The notes under the pieces were generated by a model, which had not been told where the DNA came from, did not search any database, and was given only the letters and a program-made list of their open reading frames with translations. This document shows positions 1-6,719 of a DNA stretch of 10,664 bases, piece after piece. The stretch comes from Planctomycetaceae bacterium (GTDB lineage Bacteria > Planctomycetota > Planctomycetia > Pirellulales > Thermoguttaceae): positions 1 through 10,664 of the forward strand of contig JAIROD010000189.1 in NCBI GenBank assembly GCA_031257725.1, in the 5' to 3' direction. The stretch's first letter is position 1, and every line of letters begins with the position of its first letter. Position numbers and translations under genes: made by a program.

Positions 1-119
1 TTCCTCCGAATGACCACCCCTAGCCCCTCCGAAGGAGGGGAATTATTCCCCTCCTTCGGAGGGGCTAGGGGTGGTAAAAAATAAACTTCAATCTCCGAAA
101 AATTCCACTGATATATTAC
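1..119. repeat. MITE-like palindromic element, copy 1 (left part cut by window edge)
   Basis: This stretch matches 10543-10661 at 118 of 119 positions (the only difference is T72 versus G10614). It contains a perfect 31-bp inverted repeat (13-43 with 45-75, centre T44). Each arm holds a smaller nested hairpin (CCCCTCC-GAA-GGAGGGG at 24-40 and its mirror at 48-64). Its right end (98-119) is the terminal inverted repeat defined in the full copy near the right window edge. The left terminal repeat lies outside the window. No protein is encoded, so it would have to move with a transposase supplied elsewhere. It sits past the 3' end of the minus-strand dehydrogenase gene, where its stem could also help stop transcription; that role is inference. 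Confidence 0.75.
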
Positions 120-162
120 AGAGAAAGAAACTTGAAAAATCCGCAATACATTTTAATCGCTA

Positions 163-195
163 TTTTACACACCCTACCTGTAAGGTAGAGTAAAA
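163..195. terminator. imperfect hairpin downstream of the SDR gene, possible terminator
   Basis: CTACC (174-178) pairs with GGTAG (184-188) around a 5-nt loop, and outside them TTTTAC (163-168) pairs with GTAAAA (190-195) across a small internal loop. It lies about 60 bases beyond the stop codon of the minus-strand dehydrogenase gene, a normal place for a terminator. No clean uridine run follows the inner stem on the minus strand, so intrinsic termination is only a possibility. Confidence 0.3.
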
Positions 196-252
196 TCAAC
201 CGGAACTACATCGTTATCAATTCCAAACTTAAAAAACGTAACAAAAAAAAAA

Positions 253-1071
253 TTAGAGGTTCTTATTTGTATCTCTTGCACGCTTACGGTAAACGAATTC
301 ACTGATTTTGTTACCAATAGGATTGCAAAGCAACGCAAGAATCAGTTTGTACCGTAACGATGGAATACAAACAACACGGCGCGTTTTTCGGATCGCACGG
401 AGTGATGTCCGAACAACATAGTCCGCAGAAAGCCAGAGAATATCCGGAGTTTTATTTTTCCGGAAAAATTTCATCAATTCCGTACTGTGAAACCCCGTGT
501 GCGTCAATCCCGGACAAAGTGCCTGAACACGAACTCCATAGTTTTGAACATCGCATTGAATACATTTGGAAAACGATAAAACATACGCCTTCGTCGCCGT
601 ATATTCGGCGGAATTGTTTCCGTATAAAAATGCGGCAACCGAAGAAAGATTGATCAAAAATCCCTTTTTTCGTCGGCACATCGGAATTAACGCCGCACGG
701 GAAAGACGCATCAATGAAATTGCGTGAACCCGAATCATGCTCTCTTCACGGTCCGGATCAACTTCAGGAAACGCATCCGCAAAACCAAAACCCGCATTGT
801 TGACCATAAATTCAAGCGCATCCGACTTCTCAAGACGTTCTTCAAGCCGCTTCACTTCTTCAGTATTGGAAAGATCACAAACAAACGGTTCAACAGAAAT
901 ATCATATTTCGTTTCAAATTCCGTTTTGATTGTCTCAAGAAGTTGTCCGCGACGGGCAACAATCAATAAATCGTAACCCTCCGCAGCAAGTTGTCGGGCA
1001 AACTCCTTGCCAAGTCCGTCACTGGCTCCCGTAATCACCGCAAGCGGACGAATTGAATATTCGTTAGACAT
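253..1071 (-). CDS. classical short-chain dehydrogenase/reductase (SDR), substrate unknown
   Basis: A 272-residue protein of normal length for a classical SDR, a cytosolic NAD(P)H-dependent oxidoreductase. The Rossmann cofactor motif TGASDGLG is at residues 14-21, and AR-R at 39-41 after the second strand suggests NADP(H) preference. NNAG is at 91-94, and the catalytic Ser144 (NLSS), Tyr157 and Lys161 (YTATK) are in the usual register; PGLT at 187-190 is the usual post-catalytic PG motif. The catalytic-tetrad Asn position appears to be His116 (IRVHAIS instead of the usual VN). The C-terminal hydrophobic stretch (about 241-250) resembles the DltE/YqjQ-like SDR group. The start at 1071 gives a normal N-terminus just before the first beta strand; only a weak purine-rich stretch (AAAGAAAAAAAT) precedes it. 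It lies 128 bp downstream of the TPR gene on the same strand, so co-transcription is possible. The substrate cannot be told from sequence. Confidence 0.92.
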   Translation of the reverse strand: MSNEYSIRPLAVITGASDGLGKEFARQLAAEGYDLLIVARRGQLLETIKTEFETKYDISVEPFVCDLSNTEEVKRLEERLEKSDALEFMVNNAGFGFADAFPEVDPDREESMIRVHAISLMRLSRAALIPMCRRKKGFLINLSSVAAFLYGNNSAEYTATKAYVLSFSKCIQCDVQNYGVRVQALCPGLTHTGFHSTELMKFFRKNKTPDILWLSADYVVRTSLRAIRKTRRVVCIPSLRYKLILALLCNPIGNKISEFVYRKRARDTNKNL

Positions 1072-1122
1072 ATTTTTTTCTTTAATGGTTTGATTGACTA
1101 AATCCTATGGGCTTATTGAGTT

Positions 1123-1168
1123 CTAATTGTCCCTAACTGAAAATTTTAGGGACATTGGGAACAATTAG
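1123..1168. other. alternative-hairpin inverted repeat between the two minus-strand genes
   Basis: TGTCCCTAA (1128-1136) pairs perfectly with TTAGGGACA (1146-1154) over a 9-nt loop. The same left arm, extended to CTAATTGTCCC (1123-1133), can instead pair with GGGAACAATTAG (1157-1168) with one bulged base. The two structures exclude each other. The element fills the gap between the stop of the TPR gene (1200) and the start of the SDR gene (1071). It may be a terminator for the former, an attenuator-like switch in the leader of the latter, or a binding site; the sequence does not decide. Confidence 0.4.
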
Positions 1169-1199
1169 GATAATAGAAACAAGAATCATTAACAATAAT

Positions 1200-4100
1200 T
1201 TATTTGACGGCGTTTTTGGAAGAATCCTGTTGCGTTTTTTTAGAATACTTGCCGCTTCGCGCAAATCCGACATTCTCTTCCGTCTCCTGATTTTGTAACT
1301 CATTTTTTTCCGGCGGGTCATTTTTCAAAGAAGATGAATCCAACGAAAAAATAGGATGTTTGCCGAAATTCTCTTTGGGTTTCAAAAAATCGTCAACCGT
1401 CCCGCTCACTTCTCGCGAAACAATAAACGAAGAAACTTTACGAGTTGACGCAAAACCAACCGGTTCGTCTTCGGCGATCATTTCCGTCTCTTCCGCCAAC
1501 TCTTTATCTTTGTCCGGTTTCATCTCGTTCCGTTTGTTTGGTTTTTCCGGTTGGTCTGAAAGTGTTCCATTGGAAATCGAATTTAAGGCAAGACGTTCCG
1601 TAATTTCAACTTCTGTTTTCAATCTTGGTTGCGTTCTTTCAATCTTTTTCAAAACAAAAACTTCCTCTTTATCTGATCGCTCTATCGGCGTTTGGGTTCG
1701 TGCCTGCACCGGCGGACGCTCCAACTTTGTCCTTTGCGCAGATTCAACCTCCAAAGGAATTAATGTTAAAACCGGTTCCGGTTTTGGATTACTCTTTTCA
1801 GGCTTCGTAATAATTTCAATTGTTGGCTTCGAAACAATTTCAGTTGTTGGTGTTGAAATCGTTTCGTCTGCCGGTTTCGGTACAATTTCAGTTGTTGTCG
1901 TTTCCGAAATCGTTTCGTCTGTTGGTTTTTGAACAATTTCAAATGTTGTCGTTTCTGAAATAGTTTCGTCCGTTGGTTTTTGAACAATTTCAATTGTTGT
2001 CGTTTCTGAAATCGTTTCGTCTGTTGGTTTTTGAACAATTTCAAATGTTGTCGTTTCTGAAATCGTTTCGTCCGTTGGTTTTTGAACAATTTCAAATGTT
2101 GTCGTTTCTGAAATCGTTTCGTCTGTTGGTTTTTGAACAATTTCAATTGTTGGAGTTTCTGAAATCGTTTCGTCTGTTGGTTTTTGAACAATTTCAATTG
2201 TTGGAGTTTTTGAAACAATGTCGTCCGTTGATTTCGGAGCAGTATTTTCTTGATTTGGTAACAAATTTTGTTGCGGACGATTGGGCGTTACAAATTTTAA
2301 GGTATCAGAACTTGTTGTCATTTTTAATTGCTGATCAATGTTCTGTTCGGTGATGGGTTTGACAGACAGTTTTGCCGTATTTTTTGTTTCAGTTTCATTG
2401 GCAACTTTGAATCTTAAATTGGCTTCCGATTGCGGCGGTTCCAACGGCGGAAGAACGACTGATTTTTGAACAAAAAAAGTTTCCGGTTGAGGTGTTGTCA
2501 GAATCGGCAGGAACGCATCGACATGAGCGAGTGTTGGTTGCGGTAAGGTATTATTGTCGGCAATTTCGGTTTTCAATTTGGGTTGTTGTTTCGGAAACGC
2601 CGATTCTTGAACCGTCGCAGCCGGAACCGTCGCAGCCGGAACCGTCATAGCCGGAACCGTCGCAGCCGGAGCCGTCGTAACCGAAGCCGTCATAGCCGGA
2701 ACCGTCGCAGCCGAAGTCGTCGCAACCGGAACAGATTCGGGGGTTGAAATTGCAACAGAATCAGTTTGTGGAATTGATTCTGTCGGAATAGTTGGAGTTT
2801 CTGGAATTGCCTGAGTTGTCGGAATTACTGAAACAGTTGTTTGGGTAATCGCCGGTTGAGGTGATACTTCGGGGGTTGTTGCAATAATTGGTTCAGGAGG
2901 TGTAGGCAACGGTTCTGTTTTTTGAACTAAAACAGGTTCCGGCTCCGGTTCAGGTTGAATTGGTTTTGATTGAACGATTTCCGGTTGAACCGGTTCTGCT
3001 TGAATTGGTTTTGATTGAACGATTTCCGATTGAACCGGTTCTGCTTGAATTGTTTTTGATTGAACGATTTCCGGTTGAATTGGTTCCGGTTGAACCGAGT
3101 TTGGTTTAGAAACAATTTCATTTTGAACCGGTGCAAATTTTAAAACTGTCGGCGGTTGGAACGTATCGTCGAGATTTTTTTGTAACGAATCTGTTTTAAC
3201 GGATTCCGGCTGAACCGCAACCGGTTTTGCCAGAGCCGCAACATCTTTTTGTGTAACAATTTTATTTGACTTGTTTAAATCGTTTAATATTTTCTGTTGG
3301 TCGGAATTTTCTGATTTCGTTGTTGAAGCAATTTCGAATTTCAAAACGGTGGGGGCTTGCATTGATGAAAATTGTACATCAACCTTTTTATTGATTTCCG
3401 ATTCCTCCTGAACGGTACGTTCAATATCGGATTCATTTTTGGTAACGGAAACAGAATGGTCAAAGGGCGAAGTTGTTGGTTCGGAAGTTTCGGCAACAGG
3501 CAATGGAATGGTTTCGGTTATTTCGGTTGTTGTTTTTGTTTCGGTTTTGGCTGACGGTGTATGAGCGGTTTGCGGGAAACGCGATGAATAGGCTAACTGA
3601 TTAGCCAGTTTACCCGGTATCGGTCTCATCAAGGAAAAAGAACCCGTAACCGATTTTGTTATTAAATTTGTTTCCGGTACGGATTTTGTTGCCGTATTTT
3701 TATTCTTTTCCGCTAATTCCGATCCTTCCGAAGTTACGTTATCATTTGGTGTATCATTATTTTTCGGCGCATTCGGATCGACATAAACGTAAGAATCCAA
3801 TCCTTCCTGAATTCCGATTTTACCGGCTCCGGGTCGCAAAATTGATTTTGTGGAACGTTGGGGCGAAGCGGGACGGTCTTTTGTTACGGGATAATCTTTT
3901 TGATTTTCCGGACGTTCCCGAATTTCTTGCAACACCTTTTCCGATGAATTGAGAACCGGAACAGGCGCGTGTGGTTGTTGAAGTTGGGAACGTGTGGAAT
4001 GAAACGTAATCAGATTGATTGGTTGTTCGAGATGTAAACGTGCGGAAAAATCGGAATTGGATTTATCGGAAACGGTATTTTGCGGAGTTTTGTTTTTGCT

Positions 4101-5783
4101 TAGGGAGATGCTGATGGTTGCAGCGGAATCGGAGGAAACCGGATGCCAAAACTGTGAAACGGAATTTTTTTCCTCATTCTTTTCTGTTTTTGTCGTCGCC
4201 GCAGTCGCCGCCGTCATTGCTGGCATCCCCGCCGCCGAATTTTGAGTCTCAGACCGTGAGCGTATTGTTGTTTTTTCCGATTCGGTTAAGGGAATTTTCC
4301 GAACATTAATTGCCGTATATTCGGGAATATTTTTAACCGCAGCGGCATCTTCCAAAGGAACAATTGTTAATGGTCGGACTTCGGGTTGTTTTGGAATATC
4401 CAAGTTGTCTTCTATTGAGTTTGAAATCCGAAAATCTGTTGCGGGAAGTGTTCGAATATTATTAGTCTGCGGATCACTCCGAACATCCTGAGAAAAAGTC
4501 TTAACCGGTTCATTGGTCAGCGGTTCCGGTTGAAGAATTTTAACAACCTGTTGTCGGGACGGTTCGGGAAACGGTTGAAACGGTTTAACCGTTTCAGGCG
4601 ATTCTGTTTCAATATTCGAATTAGTCTTGACCGGAAAAGATTCAATCGCCGATTCCGACTCTTGCTGATCCTTTTTCAATTCTTCGACTTTCTGCAATTC
4701 TGCGGCAACCAGAAATGGATCACGGATCGGTTCCGTTCGCAACGGTTCCGTTCGCAACGGTTCCGTTTGTAACGGTTCCGTTTGTAACGGTTCCGTTGGC
4801 AACGTTTCTTTTTGTAATAAATCCGTTTGTAATCGTTCTGTCGGCAACGGTTCTGTTTGTAACGGTTCTGTTGACGGAGATTTTGTTGGTAACGGTTTTG
4901 TTAATAATGGTTCGTCCGAAGGCGAATTTGTTGGTAACAGTTTTGTTAATGACGGTTCTGTTTCTGTTGTTGTTAATGATTTTTGTTGCGGCGTACTATT
5001 TTCCAGGGTGATGGGTTGAGGAGTTGCGGCGATTTCGGCAGTTTCCAAACGTAACAGTTCTTCTTTAACACGTTGAACGAGTTCTTTTTTTGTTTGATCG
5101 TCCATCGTTACCGTCGGCGATGTTAACGTGTCGGCAGACGGCGGAGTTTGACTTTTTTCAAGAATACTTGCACGTTGTTCGGCAAATTCCGCTTGAGCGT
5201 TATTACCTTGTTGCCGATAAATTTTCGCCAGTTCCTGATAAGCCGCCGCATCACCGATAGCCAATTTGAGATATCGAAGTCCTTCGGTTTGCCGGTCATT
5301 TTGTAACGCAATAATATGACCGAGATTGAACAAAGTACGGCGATGATCCGGCGTGATCAACAGGGCGTTTTTCAGTATTGTTTCTGCGTCGGCGTAATTT
5401 TTTTGGTCGGCGTAAAGTTTGGCGAAATCACAGAGCAAAGCGGTATTTTCCTTATCCCGTTTGATTGCTTCACGAAAATACAGTTCGCTTTCAGTCCATT
5501 TTTGTTCTTTTGCTTTGAGAATTGCCAACCGATGCAACACCGGAGATTCCAACCGCACGATATTATTTTCTTTTGCCAACCGGAGACATTGTTCATAAAT
5601 TGTTTTGGCGTCGGTATTTTTTTCTTGTCGTTCTGCTTGGATTCCTTGCGAAAAGAGTTCTTCGGCTTTCCGGTTTAATTCATCATTAACGGCGGTGAAA
5701 CAGTACGAACCAAGTAGGCAAAAAATCCCAAAAACGACTGAAATCAGACTGATTTTCCATAAAAGGCGGTATTCGAGTCGCAT
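1200..5783 (-). CDS. membrane-anchored TPR protein with a giant Pro/Thr/Glu-rich repeat region
   Basis: A 1527-residue protein of unknown function. Residues about 11-30 (ISLISVVFGIFCLLGSYCF) form one hydrophobic segment, most likely a signal anchor. Residues about 37-210 contain roughly five tetratricopeptide repeats (for example the helix pairs at 81-112 and 115-146), a protein-interaction scaffold. From about 220 to the end it is Pro/Thr/Ser/Glu/Gln-rich and probably disordered. This part contains four tandem repeat arrays: a TEPLQ-like pentapeptide (about 303-352), a 15-residue QPEIVQSK repeat (about 897-941), PAATV pentapeptides (about 1018-1057) and a 17-residue KPTDETIS repeat (1192-1310). 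The motif PTVLKF occurs twice in the middle, and VGFA-x3-K twice near the C-terminus. The start at 5783 is preceded by AAAGGAG (5794-5800), about 10 bases upstream. All array units are multiples of 3 bp, so copy-number changes keep the frame. No enzymatic domain is visible. The very low complexity makes any homology-based role unsafe. Confidence 0.85.
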   Translation of the reverse strand: MRLEYRLLWKISLISVVFGIFCLLGSYCFTAVNDELNRKAEELFSQGIQAERQEKNTDAKTIYEQCLRLAKENNIVRLESPVLHRLAILKAKEQKWTESELYFREAIKRDKENTALLCDFAKLYADQKNYADAETILKNALLITPDHRRTLFNLGHIIALQNDRQTEGLRYLKLAIGDAAAYQELAKIYRQQGNNAQAEFAEQRASILEKSQTPPSADTLTSPTVTMDDQTKKELVQRVKEELLRLETAEIAATPQPITLENSTPQQKSLTTTETEPSLTKLLPTNSPSDEPLLTKPLPTKSPSTEPLQTEPLPTERLQTDLLQKETLPTEPLQTEPLQTEPLRTEPLRTEPIRDPFLVAAELQKVEELKKDQQESESAIESFPVKTNSNIETESPETVKPFQPFPEPSRQQVVKILQPEPLTNEPVKTFSQDVRSDPQTNNIRTLPATDFRISNSIEDNLDIPKQPEVRPLTIVPLEDAAAVKNIPEYTAINVRKIPLTESEKTTIRSRSETQNSAAGMPAMTAATAATTKTEKNEEKNSVSQFWHPVSSDSAATISISLSKNKTPQNTVSDKSNSDFSARLHLEQPINLITFHSTRSQLQQPHAPVPVLNSSEKVLQEIRERPENQKDYPVTKDRPASPQRSTKSILRPGAGKIGIQEGLDSYVYVDPNAPKNNDTPNDNVTSEGSELAEKNKNTATKSVPETNLITKSVTGSFSLMRPIPGKLANQLAYSSRFPQTAHTPSAKTETKTTTEITETIPLPVAETSEPTTSPFDHSVSVTKNESDIERTVQEESEINKKVDVQFSSMQAPTVLKFEIASTTKSENSDQQKILNDLNKSNKIVTQKDVAALAKPVAVQPESVKTDSLQKNLDDTFQPPTVLKFAPVQNEIVSKPNSVQPEPIQPEIVQSKTIQAEPVQSEIVQSKPIQAEPVQPEIVQSKPIQPEPEPEPVLVQKTEPLPTPPEPIIATTPEVSPQPAITQTTVSVIPTTQAIPETPTIPTESIPQTDSVAISTPESVPVATTSAATVPAMTASVTTAPAATVPAMTVPAATVPAATVQESAFPKQQPKLKTEIADNNTLPQPTLAHVDAFLPILTTPQPETFFVQKSVVLPPLEPPQSEANLRFKVANETETKNTAKLSVKPITEQNIDQQLKMTTSSDTLKFVTPNRPQQNLLPNQENTAPKSTDDIVSKTPTIEIVQKPTDETISETPTIEIVQKPTDETISETTTFEIVQKPTDETISETTTFEIVQKPTDETISETTTIEIVQKPTDETISETTTFEIVQKPTDETISETTTTEIVPKPADETISTPTTEIVSKPTIEIITKPEKSNPKPEPVLTLIPLEVESAQRTKLERPPVQARTQTPIERSDKEEVFVLKKIERTQPRLKTEVEITERLALNSISNGTLSDQPEKPNKRNEMKPDKDKELAEETEMIAEDEPVGFASTRKVSSFIVSREVSGTVDDFLKPKENFGKHPIFSLDSSSLKNDPPEKNELQNQETEENVGFARSGKYSKKTQQDSSKNAVK
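1854..2210 (-). repeat. 51-bp tandem repeat, 7 units (17-residue KPTDETIS repeat)
   Basis: Seven consecutive 51-bp units inside the TPR/low-complexity gene encode E-T-(T/P)-T-(F/I/T)-E-I-V-Q-K-P-T-D-E-T-I-S. The first unit starts with Lys and the last is slightly diverged (VPKPADETIS); a degenerate eighth unit continues to about 1815. The central units are almost identical in DNA, differing mainly at one Phe/Ile codon and at silent positions, which suggests recent expansion or gene-conversion-like homogenisation. Confidence 0.95.
2611..2730 (-). repeat. 15-bp tandem repeat, 8 units (PAATV pentapeptides)
   Basis: Eight 15-bp units based on accgtcgcagccgga encode variants of Pro-Ala-Ala-Thr-Val and Pro-Ala-Met-Thr-Val. 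The array is noticeably more GC-rich than the surrounding gene. It is in frame and looks like a flexible Ala/Pro/Thr linker. Confidence 0.9.
2961..3095 (-). repeat. 45-bp tandem repeat, 3 units (QPEIVQSK repeat)
   Basis: Three 45-bp units (2961-3005, 3006-3050 and a more diverged 3051-3095) encode a 15-residue repeat built from QAEPVQPEIVQSKPI-like sequence. Shorter xQPEP-type repeats continue on both sides. The array lies in the disordered part of the large TPR protein. Confidence 0.85.
4726..4875 (-). repeat. 15-bp tandem repeat, about 10 units (TEPLQ pentapeptides)
   Basis: Ten 15-bp units of the type aacggttccgtttgt encode Thr-Glu-Pro-Leu-(Gln/Arg/Pro). The units at 4726-4800 are nearly identical and those at 4801-4875 have drifted. 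Looser related repeats (LLTKPLPTKSPS-like) continue upstream in the gene towards about 4960. Confidence 0.9.
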
Positions 5784-5838
5784 AAATATTAGACTCCTTT
5801 TTGAGCATTTTTTTGAACCAATGACTCGGCAAAGGCAA

Positions 5839-5866
5839 AATATATCGGATATATCGGTTCTAACAA
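5839..5866 (-). promoter_or_regulatory. possible sigma-70-type promoter of the TPR gene
   Basis: Read on the minus strand, TTGTTA (5866-5861) is followed after 16 bases by TATATT (5844-5839), about 56 bases upstream of the ATG at 5783. The match to TTGACA/TATAAT is moderate and the region is AT-rich, so a chance match is quite possible. Confidence 0.3.
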
Positions 5867-6056
5867 TCCTGCGACTTGAAATGGACTTTCCAGATTACTC
5901 GATCAATCGTCCTTAAAATCCCGCCTGTCCTTGCTGAAAGTGGAAATTTAGATAATTTAGGGACTTTTGGGGTCAAGAAAAGGTAATCTCTAATAATTCA
6001 TAATTTACCGAAAGTTAACGGCGTGGGCTTGCCCCGCGTTGTTCGACTTAACCCCC

Positions 6057-6290
6057 AATCGCGGGGTAAACCCCGCCGTTAGCAATCGCGGGGTAAACCC
6101 CGCCGTTAACAATCGCGGGATAAACCCCGCCGTTAACAATCGCGGGGTAAACCCTGCCGTTAACAATCGCGGGGTACCCCCCGCCGTTAACAATCGCGGG
6201 GTACCCCCCGCCGTTAACAATCGCAGGGTAACCCCCGCCGTTAATAATCGCGGGATAAACCTCGCCGCTAACAATCGCATGTTGCAAGAA
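6057..6290. repeat. 27-bp hairpin-forming tandem repeats, 8 full units plus a remnant
   Basis: Units of 27 bp (consensus aatcgcggggtaaaccccgccgttaac written in two parts: aatcgcggggtaa + accccgccgttaac) begin at 6057, 6084, 6111, 6138, 6165, 6192, 6219 and 6246; a broken ninth begins at 6273. Each unit contains a small palindrome, GCGGGGT-AA-ACCCCGC. A related imperfect inverted repeat at 6017-6040 precedes the array. The units are contiguous with no spacers, so this is not a CRISPR. Because 27 is divisible by 3, several frames stay open through the array and give artefactual repeat proteins. The array lies between the divergently oriented TPR gene and the DUF1559 operon, upstream of the sigma-54 regulatory block. 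Confidence 0.9.
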
Positions 6291-6349
6291 CCAATATTAC
6301 AAAATACCTTAAAAAATAAACCGTTACAACATGAGATATTTTTTCGTTA

Positions 6350-6430
6350 TTCCAGCATATTTAACGGGTTTGCCCGTGAAATATCATGGTGTCCCGTGAT
6401 ATTTCACAGGTTTATTGTAAAATCTGTGAA
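6350..6430 (+). promoter_or_regulatory. upstream regulatory block with three GTGA sites (copy 1)
   Basis: The start of this block (ttattccagcatatttaacggg, about 6350-6368) is repeated almost exactly at 10233-10253. Three GTGA-containing sites follow at 6376, 6396 and 6426. The first two are GTGAAATATCA and GTGATATTTCAC and together form an 11-bp inverted repeat (6376-6386 with 6396-6406); each also resembles GTGA-N4-TCAC. They end about 45 bases before the -24 element of the sigma-54-type promoter. This arrangement fits binding sites for a bacterial enhancer-binding protein, although no such protein is encoded in the window. Confidence 0.5.
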
Positions 6431-6471
6431 AATAGGAAAGTTGTAGCATGATTTTAGTTGAAAATTTGTTG

Positions 6472-6487
6472 TGGCACGATTCTTGCA
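6472..6487 (+). promoter_or_regulatory. sigma-54-type promoter of the DUF1559 operon
   Basis: TGGCACGATTCTTGCA is an essentially perfect sigma-54 (RpoN) promoter: -24 GG at 6473-6474, ten bases, and -12 GC at 6485-6486. The expected transcript start is around 6498, giving a 5' leader of about 90 bases before the ATG at 6588. Sigma-54 transcription needs an ATP-driven activator, so expression of the downstream genes is likely switched on by a specific signal. Confidence 0.8.
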
Positions 6488-6587
6488 ATAATCATTTTGA
6501 GTTTGTTTCATATTGATTGTGTTACTTGAACAATACAATATAAACGACAAAAAGTTTTTCCAAACAAGACGAATCAAGGAGTTAGCC

Positions 6588-6719
6588 ATGACAAAAAATA
6601 TTAAACATAATATTTCGCACGCAAAATATTTCCGGCAACATATCCATGTCCAATATTGCCGAGTGAATTTACGTCAAAAAGTAAATTTATGTAAAGATGG
6701 GGGGGGGGGGGGGCTCTAG
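6588..6719 (+). CDS. leader ORF of DUF1559 protein 1, separated from it by a poly-G frameshift
   Basis: The ATG at 6588 has the best ribosome binding site near the operon start (AAGGAG at 6576-6581, six bases before the ATG). It opens a basic, His/Arg/Lys-rich, non-hydrophobic peptide beginning MTKNIKHNISHAKYF and reading through to CKDGGGGG. In the sequenced state it reads the 15-G tract in one frame and stops at 6717-6719. With one G fewer, or two more, it would read straight into SRLIREA-FTLVE and provide a 49-residue leader for the prepilin-like protein. I take it to be the true N-terminus of the following gene rather than an independent peptide. Either the gene is switched off here, the tract length is miscalled, or a frameshift is used in translation. 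Confidence 0.65.
   Translation: MTKNIKHNISHAKYFRQHIHVQYCRVNLRQKVNLCKDGGGGGL

Noticed and set aside
360..976. Plus-strand open frames opposite the SDR gene
   Set aside because: The minus strand carries a complete SDR with all core motifs; the plus-strand frames have no recognisable features.
1766..2353. Other frames and antisense frames through the 51-bp array (FQKLQQLKLFKNQ-like and FEQFQLLSFLKSF-like)
   Set aside because: They are shadows of the in-frame repeat in the large TPR gene. They have no starts with ribosome binding sites and end where the repeat ends.
6057..6290. CRISPR array
   Set aside because: The 27-bp units are directly adjacent, with no unique spacers and no cas genes nearby.
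6039..6446. Open frame encoding NNRGVNPAV repeats
   Set aside because: It is produced by the 27-bp DNA repeat, which keeps several frames on both strands open. It has no ribosome binding site, and its end overlaps the duplicated regulatory block.
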